The notes: generated from the letters alone by a model not told the origin. Shown: positions 10,468 to 19,235, counted from the first letter of the stretch. The stretch is DNA of 64,000 bases from Burkholderiaceae bacterium (GCA_030695205.1 JAUYTN010000058.1:1-64000); one strand, 5' to 3'. Translations and numbers: made by a program.

Positions 10468-11376
10468 ATGAAACTCTCACTGGGCCCCCTGCAATACCAC
10501 TGGCCGCGCCAGGCTGTGTTCGACTTCTACCACGCGATGGCCACCACTGCGGTGGATATCGTGTACCTGGGCGAGGTCACCTGCTCACGCCGGCGCGAGC
10601 TGCGCCTGTCCGACTGGCTGGATGTGGCCGAGCTGATGCGCTCCGCTGGCAAGGTGGCGGTGTTGTCCACCCAGGTGCTGCTGGAGTCAGGCTCCGATGT
10701 CCATGCAATGCAAAAAATCGTGGCCCATACCGACTACCTGGTCGAAGCCAACGACATGGGAGCGGTGGGCGCGGTGGCTGGCGACCGAGCTTTCGTGGGC
10801 GGACCGCACCTGAACATCTACAACCTCCCGAGCCTGGAGTGGCTGGCCTCGTTGGGCGCAACGCGCTGGGTAGCCCCCCTGGAAATGCCACGCCATGACC
10901 TGGCTTTGCTGCTGCAACAGAAACCGACCAATTTGCAAACCGAGGTATTTGCGCACGGGCGCTTGCCATTGGCATTCTCGGCGCGCTGCTTCACCGCCCG
11001 CCACCTGAACCTACCCAAGGATGACTGTGGGTTTCGGTGCATCGATGACCCTGACGGGCTCATGCTCAAGACCCGTGAAAGCGCCGAATTTCTGGTGCTC
11101 AACGGCATTCAGACCCAATCTGCCCGCGTCCACAGCCTGATAGATGCCTGGGACGATCTGGCCACCCTGGGTGTGGATGTGGCCCGCATCAGCCCACAGT
11201 CACAACACACGGCCGAGGTCATTGGCTTGTATGACGCCGTGCGCACGGGTCAGCTCAATGGCCGTTCGGCCCGTGACGTCATGCTGGGCCTGCTGCCCGA
11301 GCGAGACTGCAATGGCTACTGGCACGGTCAACCCGGGCAAGAGCGCATTGAGCCAGCTCCGATGCACCTGCCCTGA
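10468..11376 (+). CDS. ubiV: O2-independent ubiquinone hydroxylation protein UbiV (U32 family)
   Basis: A 302-residue partner of UbiU. It starts [14 protein letters not shown], the usual UbiV opening, and has Cys39 (LGEVTCSRR) plus Cys174, Cys187 and Cys191 ([16 protein letters not shown]). These positions and gaps (13 and 4) correspond to the ligands of E. coli UbiV (39, 180, 193, 197). The longer open frame upstream is an out-of-context extension overlapping ubiU and is rejected. It lies between ubiU and ubiT in the same direction, with short gaps. Confidence 0.95.
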   Translation: MKLSLGPLQYHWPRQAVFDFYHAMATTAVDIVYLGEVTCSRRRELRLSDWLDVAELMRSAGKVAVLSTQVLLESGSDVHAMQKIVAHTDYLVEANDMGAVGAVAGDRAFVGGPHLNIYNLPSLEWLASLGATRWVAPLEMPRHDLALLLQQKPTNLQTEVFAHGRLPLAFSARCFTARHLNLPKDDCGFRCIDDPDGLMLKTRESAEFLVLNGIQTQSARVHSLIDAWDDLATLGVDVARISPQSQHTAEVIGLYDAVRTGQLNGRSARDVMLGLLPERDCNGYWHGQPGQERIEPAPMHLP

Positions 11377-11395
11377 ACACCCCAGACCCACCACC

Positions 11396-11911
11396 ATGAA
11401 CCCCTCCATGGCCTCTGCGCCCTCACCGACGGTTCCCCAACCTGTGGCCAGCCTGCTGTCTCGGCTGCCGGCCTACCCAGGCTCGCTGCTGCTGGTGACT
11501 GGCCTGAACCTGGTGCTGGCGCAGCAACTGCCCACCGATGTCACCGAGCGGCTGACAGGTCAGCGCATCCGCATACAGGTGCGCGACGCCCGTCTGGCTT
11601 TTGATTTTGTCTGGAAAGGCCACGGGTTCTCTGCCTGTTCACCACAAGACCACGCCGACCTGACCCTAAGGGCCAACGCCCATGACTTCTGGCGCCTGGC
11701 TCAACGCCTGGACGACCCGGACACCCTGTTTTTCAACCGCCGCTTGTCCATGGAAGGCGATACCGAGCTGGGCCTGGTGGTGAAAAATGCACTGGATGCC
11801 CTGGAGTTGCCGGTATTCAACCCCGCCCAGTGGACACCATCGGCGGTTCTGGCTCGGGTACAACGGCTGCGACCGCGCCACACCCACGAGGCCCATCATG
11901 ACCCGCGCTGA
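11396..11911 (+). CDS. ubiT: O2-independent ubiquinone biosynthesis accessory factor UbiT (SCP2 domain)
   Basis: A 171-residue SCP2 (sterol-carrier-like) protein. Family features are LNLVLAQQLPTDVTERLTGQ near the N-terminus, IRIQVRDARLAFDFVW, the lipid-carrier strand DHADLTLRANAHDFWRLA, and the ending FFNRRLSMEGDTELGLVVKN. UbiT binds ubiquinone precursors and works with UbiU-UbiV under anaerobic conditions. The start at 11396 follows ubiV by 19 bases. Its 3' end overlaps the next gene (DGC protein) by 14 bases, which argues for coupled translation. Confidence 0.93.
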   Translation: MNPSMASAPSPTVPQPVASLLSRLPAYPGSLLLVTGLNLVLAQQLPTDVTERLTGQRIRIQVRDARLAFDFVWKGHGFSACSPQDHADLTLRANAHDFWRLAQRLDDPDTLFFNRRLSMEGDTELGLVVKNALDALELPVFNPAQWTPSAVLARVQRLRPRHTHEAHHDPR

Positions 11912-12347
11912 CCCGCCAGCACCACCAACCAAGCGCATGCCAGCCCAGTTGCCCCTGGTGTATGCCTGCTCAGGCTGCTCAAGCGCTGCGCAGTTGGCCA
12001 ACCATGTGGCCATTCGGCTGGACCGCAGCGGCCTGGCGGAAATGTCTTGCATCGCAGGCGTGGGTGGAGATGTGCCCTCACTGCTCAAAGTGGCACGCTC
12101 TGGGCGGCCCATTGTGGCGCTGGACGGCTGCCAGCTCGCCTGCGTCAGCAACAGCCTGGCCCGCCACGGCATCGCCCCGGACCAGCATCATCTGTTGCAC
12201 GCCTACGGCGTGCGCAAGCGCCAGCACGAAGACTTTGACCCCGACCAAGCCGCACAAGTGCTGGCGCAGGTGCAGGCAGGGTTGTCGAAGCTGGCGCACC
12301 GCGGCGTTGCCGCACCCTGCAAACCGGAACCCGCGCTCCATGACTGA
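11898..12347 (+). CDS. DGC-domain putative zinc-binding protein
   Basis: A 149-residue small cytoplasmic protein of the DGC family (PF08859, named for a conserved Asp-Gly-Cys). Cysteines are at 24 and 27 (YACSGCSSA), 51 (EMSCIAGVGG), and 78 and 82 (VALDGCQLAC), an arrangement suited to binding zinc or another metal. No biochemical function is established for the family. It overlaps ubiT upstream by 14 bases and ubiX downstream by 8 bases, so it is built into the ubiquinone operon. The overlap and metal-ligand pattern suggest a role in maturation or redox protection of the O2-independent ubiquinone machinery, but that is inference. Confidence 0.85.
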   Translation: MTRADPPAPPTKRMPAQLPLVYACSGCSSAAQLANHVAIRLDRSGLAEMSCIAGVGGDVPSLLKVARSGRPIVALDGCQLACVSNSLARHGIAPDQHHLLHAYGVRKRQHEDFDPDQAAQVLAQVQAGLSKLAHRGVAAPCKPEPALHD

Positions 12348-12939
12348 AGGCTCCTGCACCCCCCGGCGTTTGCTGGTCGCCATCACGGGAGCCAGCGGCG
12401 CTGTGTACGGCCTGCGGCTGCTGCAGACGCTGCAACAGGCCCCTGACGTACAGGTCCATGCGGTGGTGTCCGACGCCGGATGGCTCACGCTGCGCCACGA
12501 ACTGGACCTCGGCCCCGATGCGCTGCAACCCCTGGTGCACACCCTGCACGACGCACACCAAGTGGGTGCAGGACCTGCCAGTGGCTCATTCCGGTGCGAC
12601 GGCATGGCGGTGGCCCCCTGCTCCATGCGCACCCTGGCCGCCATTGCCCACGGCCTCTCGGACAACCTGGTCACCCGCGCCGCCGATGTGATGCTCAAGG
12701 AGCGCCGCCGCCTGGTGCTGATGGCCCGCGAAACCCCACTGCACCTGGGGCACCTGCGCCACATGACCACAGTCACAGAAATGGGCGCCATTGTGTGCCC
12801 CCCCATGCCAGCGTTTTACCTAAAACCCCAATCCATCGACGACCTGGTGGATGCGACCGTCGCACGGGTGCTGGACCTGCTGGATGTGCCACATGCCCTG
12901 AGCCATCGCTGGCAGGGGCTGTCCGCCGAAGCGGCATGA
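12340..12939 (+). CDS. ubiX: Flavin prenyltransferase UbiX
   Basis: A 199-residue flavoprotein that prenylates FMN to make the cofactor of UbiD. Recognisable pieces are the opening [17 protein letters not shown], the [10 protein letters not shown] strand, [43 protein letters not shown], and [17 protein letters not shown]. These cover the flavin and dimethylallyl-phosphate sites. The start at 12340 overlaps the DGC gene by eight bases, and its stop overlaps the ubiD start as ATGA. It directly supports UbiD next door. Confidence 0.97.
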   Translation: MTEGSCTPRRLLVAITGASGAVYGLRLLQTLQQAPDVQVHAVVSDAGWLTLRHELDLGPDALQPLVHTLHDAHQVGAGPASGSFRCDGMAVAPCSMRTLAAIAHGLSDNLVTRAADVMLKERRRLVLMARETPLHLGHLRHMTTVTEMGAIVCPPMPAFYLKPQSIDDLVDATVARVLDLLDVPHALSHRWQGLSAEAA

Positions 12940-14420
12940 GCTACAAAGACCTGCGCGACTTCATGGCCCAGCTGGAGCGAGTGGGCGAGTTGCGGCGCGT
13001 GAACGAACCCGTGTCACCCCACCTGGAAATGACGGCACTGTGCGACCGGGTGCTGCGTGCGGGTGGCCCTGCGCTGCTGTTCGAGCGGCCCACCGGCCAC
13101 CGCATGCCGGTGCTGGCCAACCTCTTTGGCACCACCAACCGGGTGGCACGCGCCATGGGGGTTGGCAGCCTGGGCGACCTGCGCCAGTTTGGCCACATGC
13201 TGGCTGCTCTGAAAGAGCCCCAGGCACCCGGCGGCCTCAAAGACATGGCAGCCATGGGTGGTTTGCTCAAGCAACTGTGGCACATGACACCCCAAGAGGT
13301 CTCCAGCGCCCCCTGCCAGGATGTGGTGTGGGAGGACAACGACGTGGACCTGGCCCGCCTGCCCATCCAGCACTGCTGGCCGGACGATGTGGCCCCACTG
13401 ATCACCTGGGGACTGGTTATTACCCGAGGCCCGCTCAAGCGGCGCCAGAACCTGGGCATCTACCGCCAGCAGGTGCTCTCTGGCGACAAGCTCATCATGC
13501 GGTGGCTGGCACACCGGGGTGGCGCGCTGGACTTCAGGGACCACGTCCGGCTGCACCCAGGGCAGGCCTACCCGGTGGCGGTGGCACTGGGCGCCGACCC
13601 TGCGACCATTTTGGGCGCTGTGACACCGGTACCCGACAGCCTGAGTGAGTACCAGTTTGCGGGCCTGCTGCGCGGTGGTCGCACACCGCTGGTGAAGGCG
13701 CTGGGGGTGCCTCTGCAGGTACCAGCCAGCGCTGAAATCGTGCTGGAAGGACACATCAAGCCCGATGCGCAGCACCCCAGTGGCTTTGAGCATGCGGTGG
13801 AGGGGCCCTACGGCGACCACACCGGCTACTACAACGAACGTGCGGAGTTCCCTGTGCTGACGGTCGAGCGCATCACCCAGCGCCGCGACGCCATCTACCA
13901 CTCCACCTACACCGGCAAGCCACCCGACGAACCTGCCGTTCTGGCGATGGCCATGAATGAGCTGTTCATCCCGCTGCTGCAGCGCCAGTTTCCGGAAATC
14001 ACCGACTTCTACCTGCCACCCGAGGCCTGCAGTTACCGGCTCGCGGTGGTGCAAATCCGCAAGGCCTATGCCGGCCATGCCCGCCGGGTCATGATGGGCG
14101 TGTGGAGCCACCTGCGGCAGTTCATGTACACCAAGTTTGTGGTGGTGGTGGACGAAGACATCGACGTGCGCCAATGGAGCGATGTGATCTGGGCCATGAC
14201 CACCCGCATGGACCCCGCCCGCGACACCTTCACCATCGAACACACACCCATCGACTACCTGGACTTCGCCTCCCCGGTGAGTGGTCTGGGCAGCAAGATG
14301 GGGCTGGACGCCACCAACAAGTGGCCCGGCGAAACACAGCGCGAGTGGGGCCGTGTCATGGCCATGGACCCTGTGGTGGACAAAAAAATGGCCCAACTGG
14401 CAGACCAGCTGGGCCTGTGA
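12936..14420 (+). CDS. ubiD: 4-hydroxy-3-polyprenylbenzoate decarboxylase UbiD
   Basis: A 494-residue prenylated-FMN-dependent decarboxylase of ubiquinone synthesis. The family start [20 protein letters not shown], the metal/prFMN-binding stretch with [11 protein letters not shown], and [20 protein letters not shown]-type sequence are all present. The C-terminal part includes [13 protein letters not shown] and [10 protein letters not shown]. Length matches E. coli UbiD (about 497). ATGA overlap with ubiX indicates coupled translation. Beyond it the sequence decays into a LysR remnant, so it is probably the last gene of the ric-ubi run. Confidence 0.97.
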   Translation: MSYKDLRDFMAQLERVGELRRVNEPVSPHLEMTALCDRVLRAGGPALLFERPTGHRMPVLANLFGTTNRVARAMGVGSLGDLRQFGHMLAALKEPQAPGGLKDMAAMGGLLKQLWHMTPQEVSSAPCQDVVWEDNDVDLARLPIQHCWPDDVAPLITWGLVITRGPLKRRQNLGIYRQQVLSGDKLIMRWLAHRGGALDFRDHVRLHPGQAYPVAVALGADPATILGAVTPVPDSLSEYQFAGLLRGGRTPLVKALGVPLQVPASAEIVLEGHIKPDAQHPSGFEHAVEGPYGDHTGYYNERAEFPVLTVERITQRRDAIYHSTYTGKPPDEPAVLAMAMNELFIPLLQRQFPEITDFYLPPEACSYRLAVVQIRKAYAGHARRVMMGVWSHLRQFMYTKFVVVVDEDIDVRQWSDVIWAMTTRMDPARDTFTIEHTPIDYLDFASPVSGLGSKMGLDATNKWPGETQREWGRVMAMDPVVDKKMAQLADQLGL

Positions 14421-14470
14421 CACCCGGGCGGGGGCGCGGCGCTACCTGGTGCCAGCCGCGAGGTGCGGCC

Positions 14471-14843
14471 GAGTACCCCGATGTGAAGCTGGACTTCATG
14501 GCCTCTGGCAACCACTTCAGCTTGACGCGGCGGGAGGCAGATGTGGCCATTCGCATTGCCGAACAGGTGCCCGAGTGGCTGGGGGGGGCGCCAGGTTGGG
14601 CGGGTGGATGGGTTTGACCACGCCCTGGCCATGGTGCGGGCCGGGCTGGGTTTGGCACTGCTGCCCACCTTTGTCGAACCGATGCACCAGGACATCGAGC
14701 CCCTGACGCCGACATTGCCCGAACTGACCACCCTACTGTGGGTACTGACTCACCGCGACCTGTGCAATGCCATGCGCATACGGGTGTTGATGCAGGCACT
14801 GGCGGCGGCGCTGGGACGGCAATTGGACTCACTGGACCACTGA
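14471..14843 (+). pseudogene. LysR-family regulator remnant (C-terminal half, frameshifted)
   Basis: Two reading frames give pieces of a LysR effector-binding domain. EYPDVKLDFMASGNHFSLTR and EADVAIRIAEQVPEWL are in one frame (14471-14580). FDHALAMVRAGLGLALLPTF through to LVMQ-type helices, ending ALGRQLDSLDH, are in another (to 14843). The frame changes at a run of eight G (14581-14588), and the expected ~60 residues between the pieces are missing. No helix-turn-helix half is present. It lies next to the tct transporter operon, whose former regulator it may have been (inference). Confidence 0.75.
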
Positions 14844-14859
14844 CAGCCAATTAAGACCT

Positions 14860-14904
14860 ATAGCTGAAACCTCAATGCCAGCAAGCGATAGATCCTGTTT
14901 TCAT
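14860..14904 (+). repeat. Dispersed 45-bp repeat, copy g
   Basis: ATAGCTGAAA, then 15 further bases to GCG (25 bases from the first A to GCG), then ATAGATCC and TGTTTTC. It has the same spacing as the other copies but lacks the central GGC. It fills the gap between the LysR remnant and tctA; nothing else is visible there. Confidence 0.6.
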
Positions 14905-14973
14905 TGAAAAAATGCACCAATCCCCTGCGGCGCCACCTGCACCGCCGGGGTCAGAACCGCAGTGATGCCAACT

Positions 14974-16500
14974 TCAGCGCTGGTGGTCAGGGTGGTCGGC
15001 CTGGCGCTCGCGCTCGCGCACAAAGGACCGCAGTGAACTCCACGCGCTCCAAAGCAGGATAGCCACCCCAAAGGCCAGAAAGCCAGCGCTGATGGGGCGC
15101 TCAATGAACGTCATCATGTCACCGCGCGACAGCAACATGGCGCGGCGCAGGTTTTCTTCCATGAGGGGCCCCAGCACAAAGCCAAGAAGCATAGGAGCCG
15201 CTTCAAACTTGAAAACCGCCAGCATGTAGCCCATGGCCCCAATGACGGCCACCATCAGCACATCAAAGGTGTTGTTGTTCACGCTGTACACCCCCAGGCT
15301 GATGAACACCAAAATAGCTGGGTACAGCACGCGATACGGGATGCGCAAAATCGCCACCCACAGGCCAATCATGGGCAGGTTGAGCACCATCAACATGATG
15401 TTGCCGATGCCAAAACTCACGATCAGGCCCCAGAACAAATCAGGCTGCTGCGACATCAGCAAGGGTCCAGGCTGTATGCCGTGAATGATCAGTGCACCCA
15501 GCATCAGCGCCATCACGGCGTCGCCTGGGATGCCTAGCGACAGCGTAGGAATAAAAGCGGTTTGTGCCGCTGCGTTGTTGGCGGCCTCTGGGGCGGTGAT
15601 GCCTTCGATCGCACCGTTGCCAAACCGGGTGGGGTCTTTGGCGATTTTCTTTTCTACCGCATACGACATGAACGACGCGATGGAAGCCCCCGTCCCAGGG
15701 AGCGCGCCGAAAAAACTGCCAATGCCGGTGCCGCGCAGCATGGGCATGACGGAGTCTTTGACATCCTTGCGGGTGGGGGTCATCGACCGCATGGTGATTT
15801 TTTCTTTGACCTCGCCACCCCTGAGTTGGTTGATGCTGGAGATCACCTCCGAAATACCAAACACCCCCATCGCCAGCGCCACGAGGTTGATGCCATCCAT
15901 CAGCTCCAACACGCCAAAGTCAAACCGTGCCTGGCCGGAGTTGACATCCGTGCCCACCGTGCCCAGCAGCAAGCCCAGCACCACCATGGACAACCCCTTG
16001 GCTGGCGACCCGGATGCCAGCGCCGAGGCGGCAATCAGGCCCAGCAGCATCATGGCGAAATACTCTGCTGCACCGAACTTCAGACCCAACTCGGCAATGG
16101 CGGGAGAAAACAGCACCAAGGCCAAGATGCCCAGCATGGAGCCCACAAACGAGGCGATGGTGGTCATGAAAAGTGCCACACCGGCACGGCCTTGCTTGGC
16201 CATGGGGTAACCATCCAGGCACGCCACAGCCGACGACGGCGTGCCAGGCAGGTTGAGCAAAATCGAGGCGGTGGAACCACCATATTGCGCACCGTAATAC
16301 ACACCGGCCAGCATCACAATGGCTGCGGTAGGAGGGATGTGGTACGTGATGGGCAACAGGAGAGAGATAGCCGCGAGTGCCCCAATGCCCGGCAACACAC
16401 CAATCAGCGTACCCAGAAACACGCCGATGAAGCAGTACAACAGCGTGATGGGGTTCAATGCGGATTCAAGGCCGAGCATCAGGCCGTTGAAAATGTCCAT
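14974..16500 (-). CDS. tctA: Tripartite tricarboxylate transporter large permease, TctA family
   Basis: A 508-residue inner-membrane protein with about 11-12 hydrophobic helices. It carries the TctA signatures GTLIGVLPGIGALAAISLLL near the N-terminus, YYGAQYGGSTASILLNLPGT, and in the second half FFGALPGTGASIASFMSYA and ITAPEAANNAAAQTAFIPTL. It forms the transport channel with TctB and the periplasmic binding protein TctC and is driven by an ion gradient. It is the last gene of tctC-tctB-tctA. The substrate (a carboxylate) cannot be read from sequence. Confidence 0.96.
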   Translation of the reverse strand: MDIFNGLMLGLESALNPITLLYCFIGVFLGTLIGVLPGIGALAAISLLLPITYHIPPTAAIVMLAGVYYGAQYGGSTASILLNLPGTPSSAVACLDGYPMAKQGRAGVALFMTTIASFVGSMLGILALVLFSPAIAELGLKFGAAEYFAMMLLGLIAASALASGSPAKGLSMVVLGLLLGTVGTDVNSGQARFDFGVLELMDGINLVALAMGVFGISEVISSINQLRGGEVKEKITMRSMTPTRKDVKDSVMPMLRGTGIGSFFGALPGTGASIASFMSYAVEKKIAKDPTRFGNGAIEGITAPEAANNAAAQTAFIPTLSLGIPGDAVMALMLGALIIHGIQPGPLLMSQQPDLFWGLIVSFGIGNIMLMVLNLPMIGLWVAILRIPYRVLYPAILVFISLGVYSVNNNTFDVLMVAVIGAMGYMLAVFKFEAAPMLLGFVLGPLMEENLRRAMLLSRGDMMTFIERPISAGFLAFGVAILLWSAWSSLRSFVRERERQADHPDHQR

Positions 16501-16553
16501 GGTGGGAGTCTTTCAGTGGTGGGGAGACAGAACGGATGGGGCGCAGTGCGCCG

Positions 16554-17000
16554 TTACTCGCTCCAGGGCCACATGGGCAACACCATGCTCAGCCCCAAGC
16601 CAAATACCAGGTAGGTGATCAGGGCGACACCCAAAGCAATGAGGATGCGGCCTTTCCAGCGTGTGTCGTTGTCCGCCAGCGATGCAATCACCACGGCCAA
16701 CATGGTGGCCACAATCAGGCCCAGCACCTTCAATGTCATGGCAAACGCCACGAGGCTGGCCATGACCAAGGCAAACGGCTTCCAGCGCACCTGAACCGGT
16801 GGCCCACTGCGAAAAAATGCCGGCACCGCAATCAAGATACCCAACACCGCCAGCAATGTACCCAGGATGACCGGAAAAAAGCCAGGGCCCATGCGGTTGA
16901 GGTCCCCGAATTCGTAGCGCTGCGCAAAGATGGCCGCAAACGCACCCAGAGCCGCCAGCGACAGGCCCCCAATCACGTCTTGCATGTCTTTGTTTTTCAT
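16554..17000 (-). CDS. tctB: Tripartite tricarboxylate transporter small subunit, TctB family
   Basis: A 148-residue membrane protein with four predicted hydrophobic segments (for example LSLAALGAFAAIFAQRY and VGLIVATMLAVVIASL-like). The TctB hallmark GPGFFPVILGTLLAVLG is present. It sits 53 bases before tctA and 135 bases after the end of tctC, with a terminator-like hairpin in the latter gap. Confidence 0.93.
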   Translation of the reverse strand: MKNKDMQDVIGGLSLAALGAFAAIFAQRYEFGDLNRMGPGFFPVILGTLLAVLGILIAVPAFFRSGPPVQVRWKPFALVMASLVAFAMTLKVLGLIVATMLAVVIASLADNDTRWKGRILIALGVALITYLVFGLGLSMVLPMWPWSE

Positions 17001-17062
17001 GGAAATCTTCTCTTGGTGAATCGTGTGTACGGAATTGGGCTGGCCAGAACAAGCCCTTCACA

Positions 17063-17099
17063 CAAAAAAGCCCCTTGGCCTTGTGGGCATCAGGGGCTT
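17063..17099 (-). terminator. Terminator or attenuator between tctC and tctB
   Basis: On the minus strand AAGCCCCT (17099-17092) pairs with AGGGGCTT (17075-17068), followed by a T-run. It is placed directly after tctC and before tctBA, so it would let the binding protein be made in excess over the membrane subunits. Confidence 0.8.
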
Positions 17100-17135
17100 G
17101 CAGGAGGGCACCCCAACGGTTGCCCCACAGCGGCA

Positions 17136-18119
17136 TCAGTCCGCAAACTGACCAGCGGCTTCGATCACCGCTTTGAGCTTGGTGATCTCACCGGCCACAA
17201 AATTCTTGTGACCTGCTGGGGTTGCCCGCGCATCATTGACGACCAGGGCGCCCAGCGCCTCTTGCTTTTTGATGAACTCGGGGTCTTTCAGGGCCACCTT
17301 CAGGGCATCGTTGAGCTTTTTGGTGACGTCGGCGGGAGTACCTTTGGGTGCGTACATGCCGTGCCAGATGGTCAGGTCAAAGCCTTTGAGGCCCATTTCC
17401 TGCAGCGACGGGTAGTCTTTGAGCACCTTGTGGCCTGACAGCGGCTTGGCGGTGGTCACCGCAAAGGCCTTGACCCGCCCACCCTCAATCTGGCTGGTAG
17501 TGTTGGTGGTCTGGTCACACATCACATCCACCTGCCCACCGATCAGGTCGTTCATGGCAGGTGCCGTGCCCCGGTAGGCGATGGTGGTCATCGACTTGTC
17601 CAGCTTCACGGCCGACTGCCACATCAGCCCGCACAAGTGGGAGGCCGACCCCAGGCCGGCGTGGGCCAAGTTGAGCTTGCCGCCATTCGCACGGATGTGG
17701 TTTTCGAAATCGCGGTAGGTGTTGGCAGGCAACTTGGGTGAGCCCAACAGGGTCATGGGCACATCGTTGATCATGCCCAGGTACTCAAAGTCCTCCAGGG
17801 CCTTGAACTGCAGCTTGCGGTACAGGCTGGCGGTAGAGGCCATGCCGATGTGCCACACCAGCAGTGTGTGGCCGTCGGGTGCCGCACGGGCAACTTTGGT
17901 TGCACCAATGGTGCCACCAGCGCCAGCTGCGTTTTCCACCACCACAGTGGCGCCACCCAGCGGCGCGCGCATGGACTCGGCCAATTGGCGAGCAACCACA
18001 TCGGTGGGGCCACCTGCGGCAAACGGCACCACGATGGTGATGGGCTTGGATGGGAAGCCTTGGGCGAACGCACCCGCCGCCATGGCGGAGGTCAATGCGA
18101 GGGTCAGCAGTGTCTTCAT
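17136..18119 (-). CDS. tctC: Bug-family tripartite tricarboxylate transporter binding protein (TctC)
   Basis: A 327-residue periplasmic receptor. The start at 18119 gives a signal peptide MKTLLTLALTSAMAAGAFAQ. Next come FPSKPITIVVPFAAGGPTDV and ENAAGAGGTIGATKVARAAPDG, the two ligand-contacting motifs typical of Bug proteins. The longer upstream frame has no signal sequence. First gene of the transporter operon. Burkholderiales genomes often carry many Bug paralogues with unknown ligands; here the full tctCBA set is present. Confidence 0.95.
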   Translation of the reverse strand: MKTLLTLALTSAMAAGAFAQGFPSKPITIVVPFAAGGPTDVVARQLAESMRAPLGGATVVVENAAGAGGTIGATKVARAAPDGHTLLVWHIGMASTASLYRKLQFKALEDFEYLGMINDVPMTLLGSPKLPANTYRDFENHIRANGGKLNLAHAGLGSASHLCGLMWQSAVKLDKSMTTIAYRGTAPAMNDLIGGQVDVMCDQTTNTTSQIEGGRVKAFAVTTAKPLSGHKVLKDYPSLQEMGLKGFDLTIWHGMYAPKGTPADVTKKLNDALKVALKDPEFIKKQEALGALVVNDARATPAGHKNFVAGEITKLKAVIEAAGQFAD

Positions 18120-18293
18120 CGTTGGTCCTTCAGTTGCAAGATTCCAAATGGTATCCCGAGCAGGCGTGCGGGGCGCAGGTGCCAAGGGGTCGATTTATGC
18201 GGAATAACCCTGACGCACCGTATGATGGAATCGCCTGTCTGCCGCACATCCGCCCGACCACCCGCCACAACCACCCGCCACAAGTCGACCACC

Positions 18294-18638
18294 ATGACGC
18301 CCGATGACAGAACCCCCAGCCCCCGCCCACTGGGCCTTTTCTTCGCGCTGGCCATGGCAGCCACCCTGGGGGGCTGTGCCGCAGGCGTGGGGGTCAGTGT
18401 GCCGGTTGGCCCGTTTTCGGTGGGTGTGGGCGTCAACTCCAGAGGAGATGTCAGCGCCGGGGCTGGTACCCGGGTTGGCCCGGTGGGTGTGGGCGTCGGC
18501 GTCAACCCAGGCGGTCAGGTCACCGGGCATGCGGGCGTGGGCACCAGCACCCAGGTGGGCAATGGCCGCGCCAGGGTGGGTGCAGCAGTGGGTGCCAGCA
18601 CCGTGATCCACGACCCGCAGCCCGCCAACACCCGCTGA
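18294..18638 (+). CDS. Small Val/Gly-repeat lipoprotein, unknown function
   Basis: A 114-residue protein with a short N-terminal hydrophobic segment ending in a lipobox (ATLGGCAAG, Cys at about 28). The body is almost entirely alternating Val and Gly. Two related units, PVGPFSVGVGVNSRGDVSAG and VGPVGVGVGVNPGGQVTGHA, suggest a beta-strand repeat. It is divergent from tctC. It is not a recognisable family member to me; similar small Gly-Val lipoproteins occur in Burkholderiales. Reading frame and lipobox support it being real. Confidence 0.65.
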   Translation: MTPDDRTPSPRPLGLFFALAMAATLGGCAAGVGVSVPVGPFSVGVGVNSRGDVSAGAGTRVGPVGVGVGVNPGGQVTGHAGVGTSTQVGNGRARVGAAVGASTVIHDPQPANTR

Positions 18639-18796
18639 GCATGTCCCCGCACAACCCACGACATGTTGCACAAGCTGCCGTGGCCCATCGTCCAAACGGG
18701 GCAACCAAGGCCGCTGTGTAGCCGTGGATGCGGTGGTCGGCGCAGATCGAGTTCGCGTTTGCGCAGCTCGACTTGCACCACAAAAGCGGCGTGTTG

Positions 18797-19104
18797 TTAG
18801 GGCTGGCTTGGCGTGACCAGCCGCACATTCAAACCCGTCACCTTGGCAAAGCCCGCATCGGCAGTCACAAACAGCACGCGGTCAGATGCCACCAATGCAC
18901 TGGCTGCTTGCTAGGCATCCGAGGTTTTCAGGCCATGGCGTGCACGCAGTTGGGTAGCGGCATCCATCACCTCGACACTCAATTCAACAATGTGCACAGA
19001 GGCAAAAATGTCGTCATACCGCTTCAACAGCACCGCATCGCCTTCACCCAATGGCTTGACCCGGCACGCCAGCACGGACAAACGCGACACCAGCAGTTCA
19101 ACAT
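18797..19104 (-). pseudogene. Degraded PIN-domain toxin (VapC-like), amber stop, no N-terminus
   Basis: On the minus strand, RLSVLACRVKPLGEGDAVLL, YDDIFASVHIVELSVEVMD and ATQLRARHGLKTSDA are followed by an in-frame TAG (18913-18911). The frame then continues QAASALVASDRVLFVTADAG to NVRLVTPSQP and a stop at 18797. The pattern HGLKTSDA-x-QAASAL and VTADAGF is that of PIN-domain nucleases. The first catalytic aspartate region is absent, because the sequence upstream changes to an lpdA-like fragment near 19105. It is a dead gene. Confidence 0.75.
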
Positions 19105-19235
19105 TTGTCGGTGGCAATCTTTTTGTCATCTGGCGTGCGGCCCACGGCCCGCGGCGGCAGGTCATACACATGCGGTGCGGGAGGCGCAACGCAGGCGTTG
19201 CTCGCGTGTGCGCTCACTTCCATCGGCTTCGAGAA
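19105..19235 (-). pseudogene. Internal fragment resembling lpdA (diverged)
   Basis: On the minus strand the translation PAPHVYDLPPRAVGRTPDDK then KIATDKC aligns with residues PAPQVYDLVLQAVGRTPNGK then KIAADKAG of the full lpdA in this window. Nucleotide similarity to the 24145-24230 region is obvious, including the shared ATCTTTTTG and GGCGTGCGGCCCACGGC. It is about 40 codons long and abuts the broken PIN gene. It is more diverged than the second lpdA copy at 20179, so it is an older or separate event. Confidence 0.7.

Noticed and set aside
18639-18796. Antisense frame with ELRKRELDLRRPP as a gene
   Set aside because: Short, low-complexity and without start context or homology; the stretch is treated as featureless.
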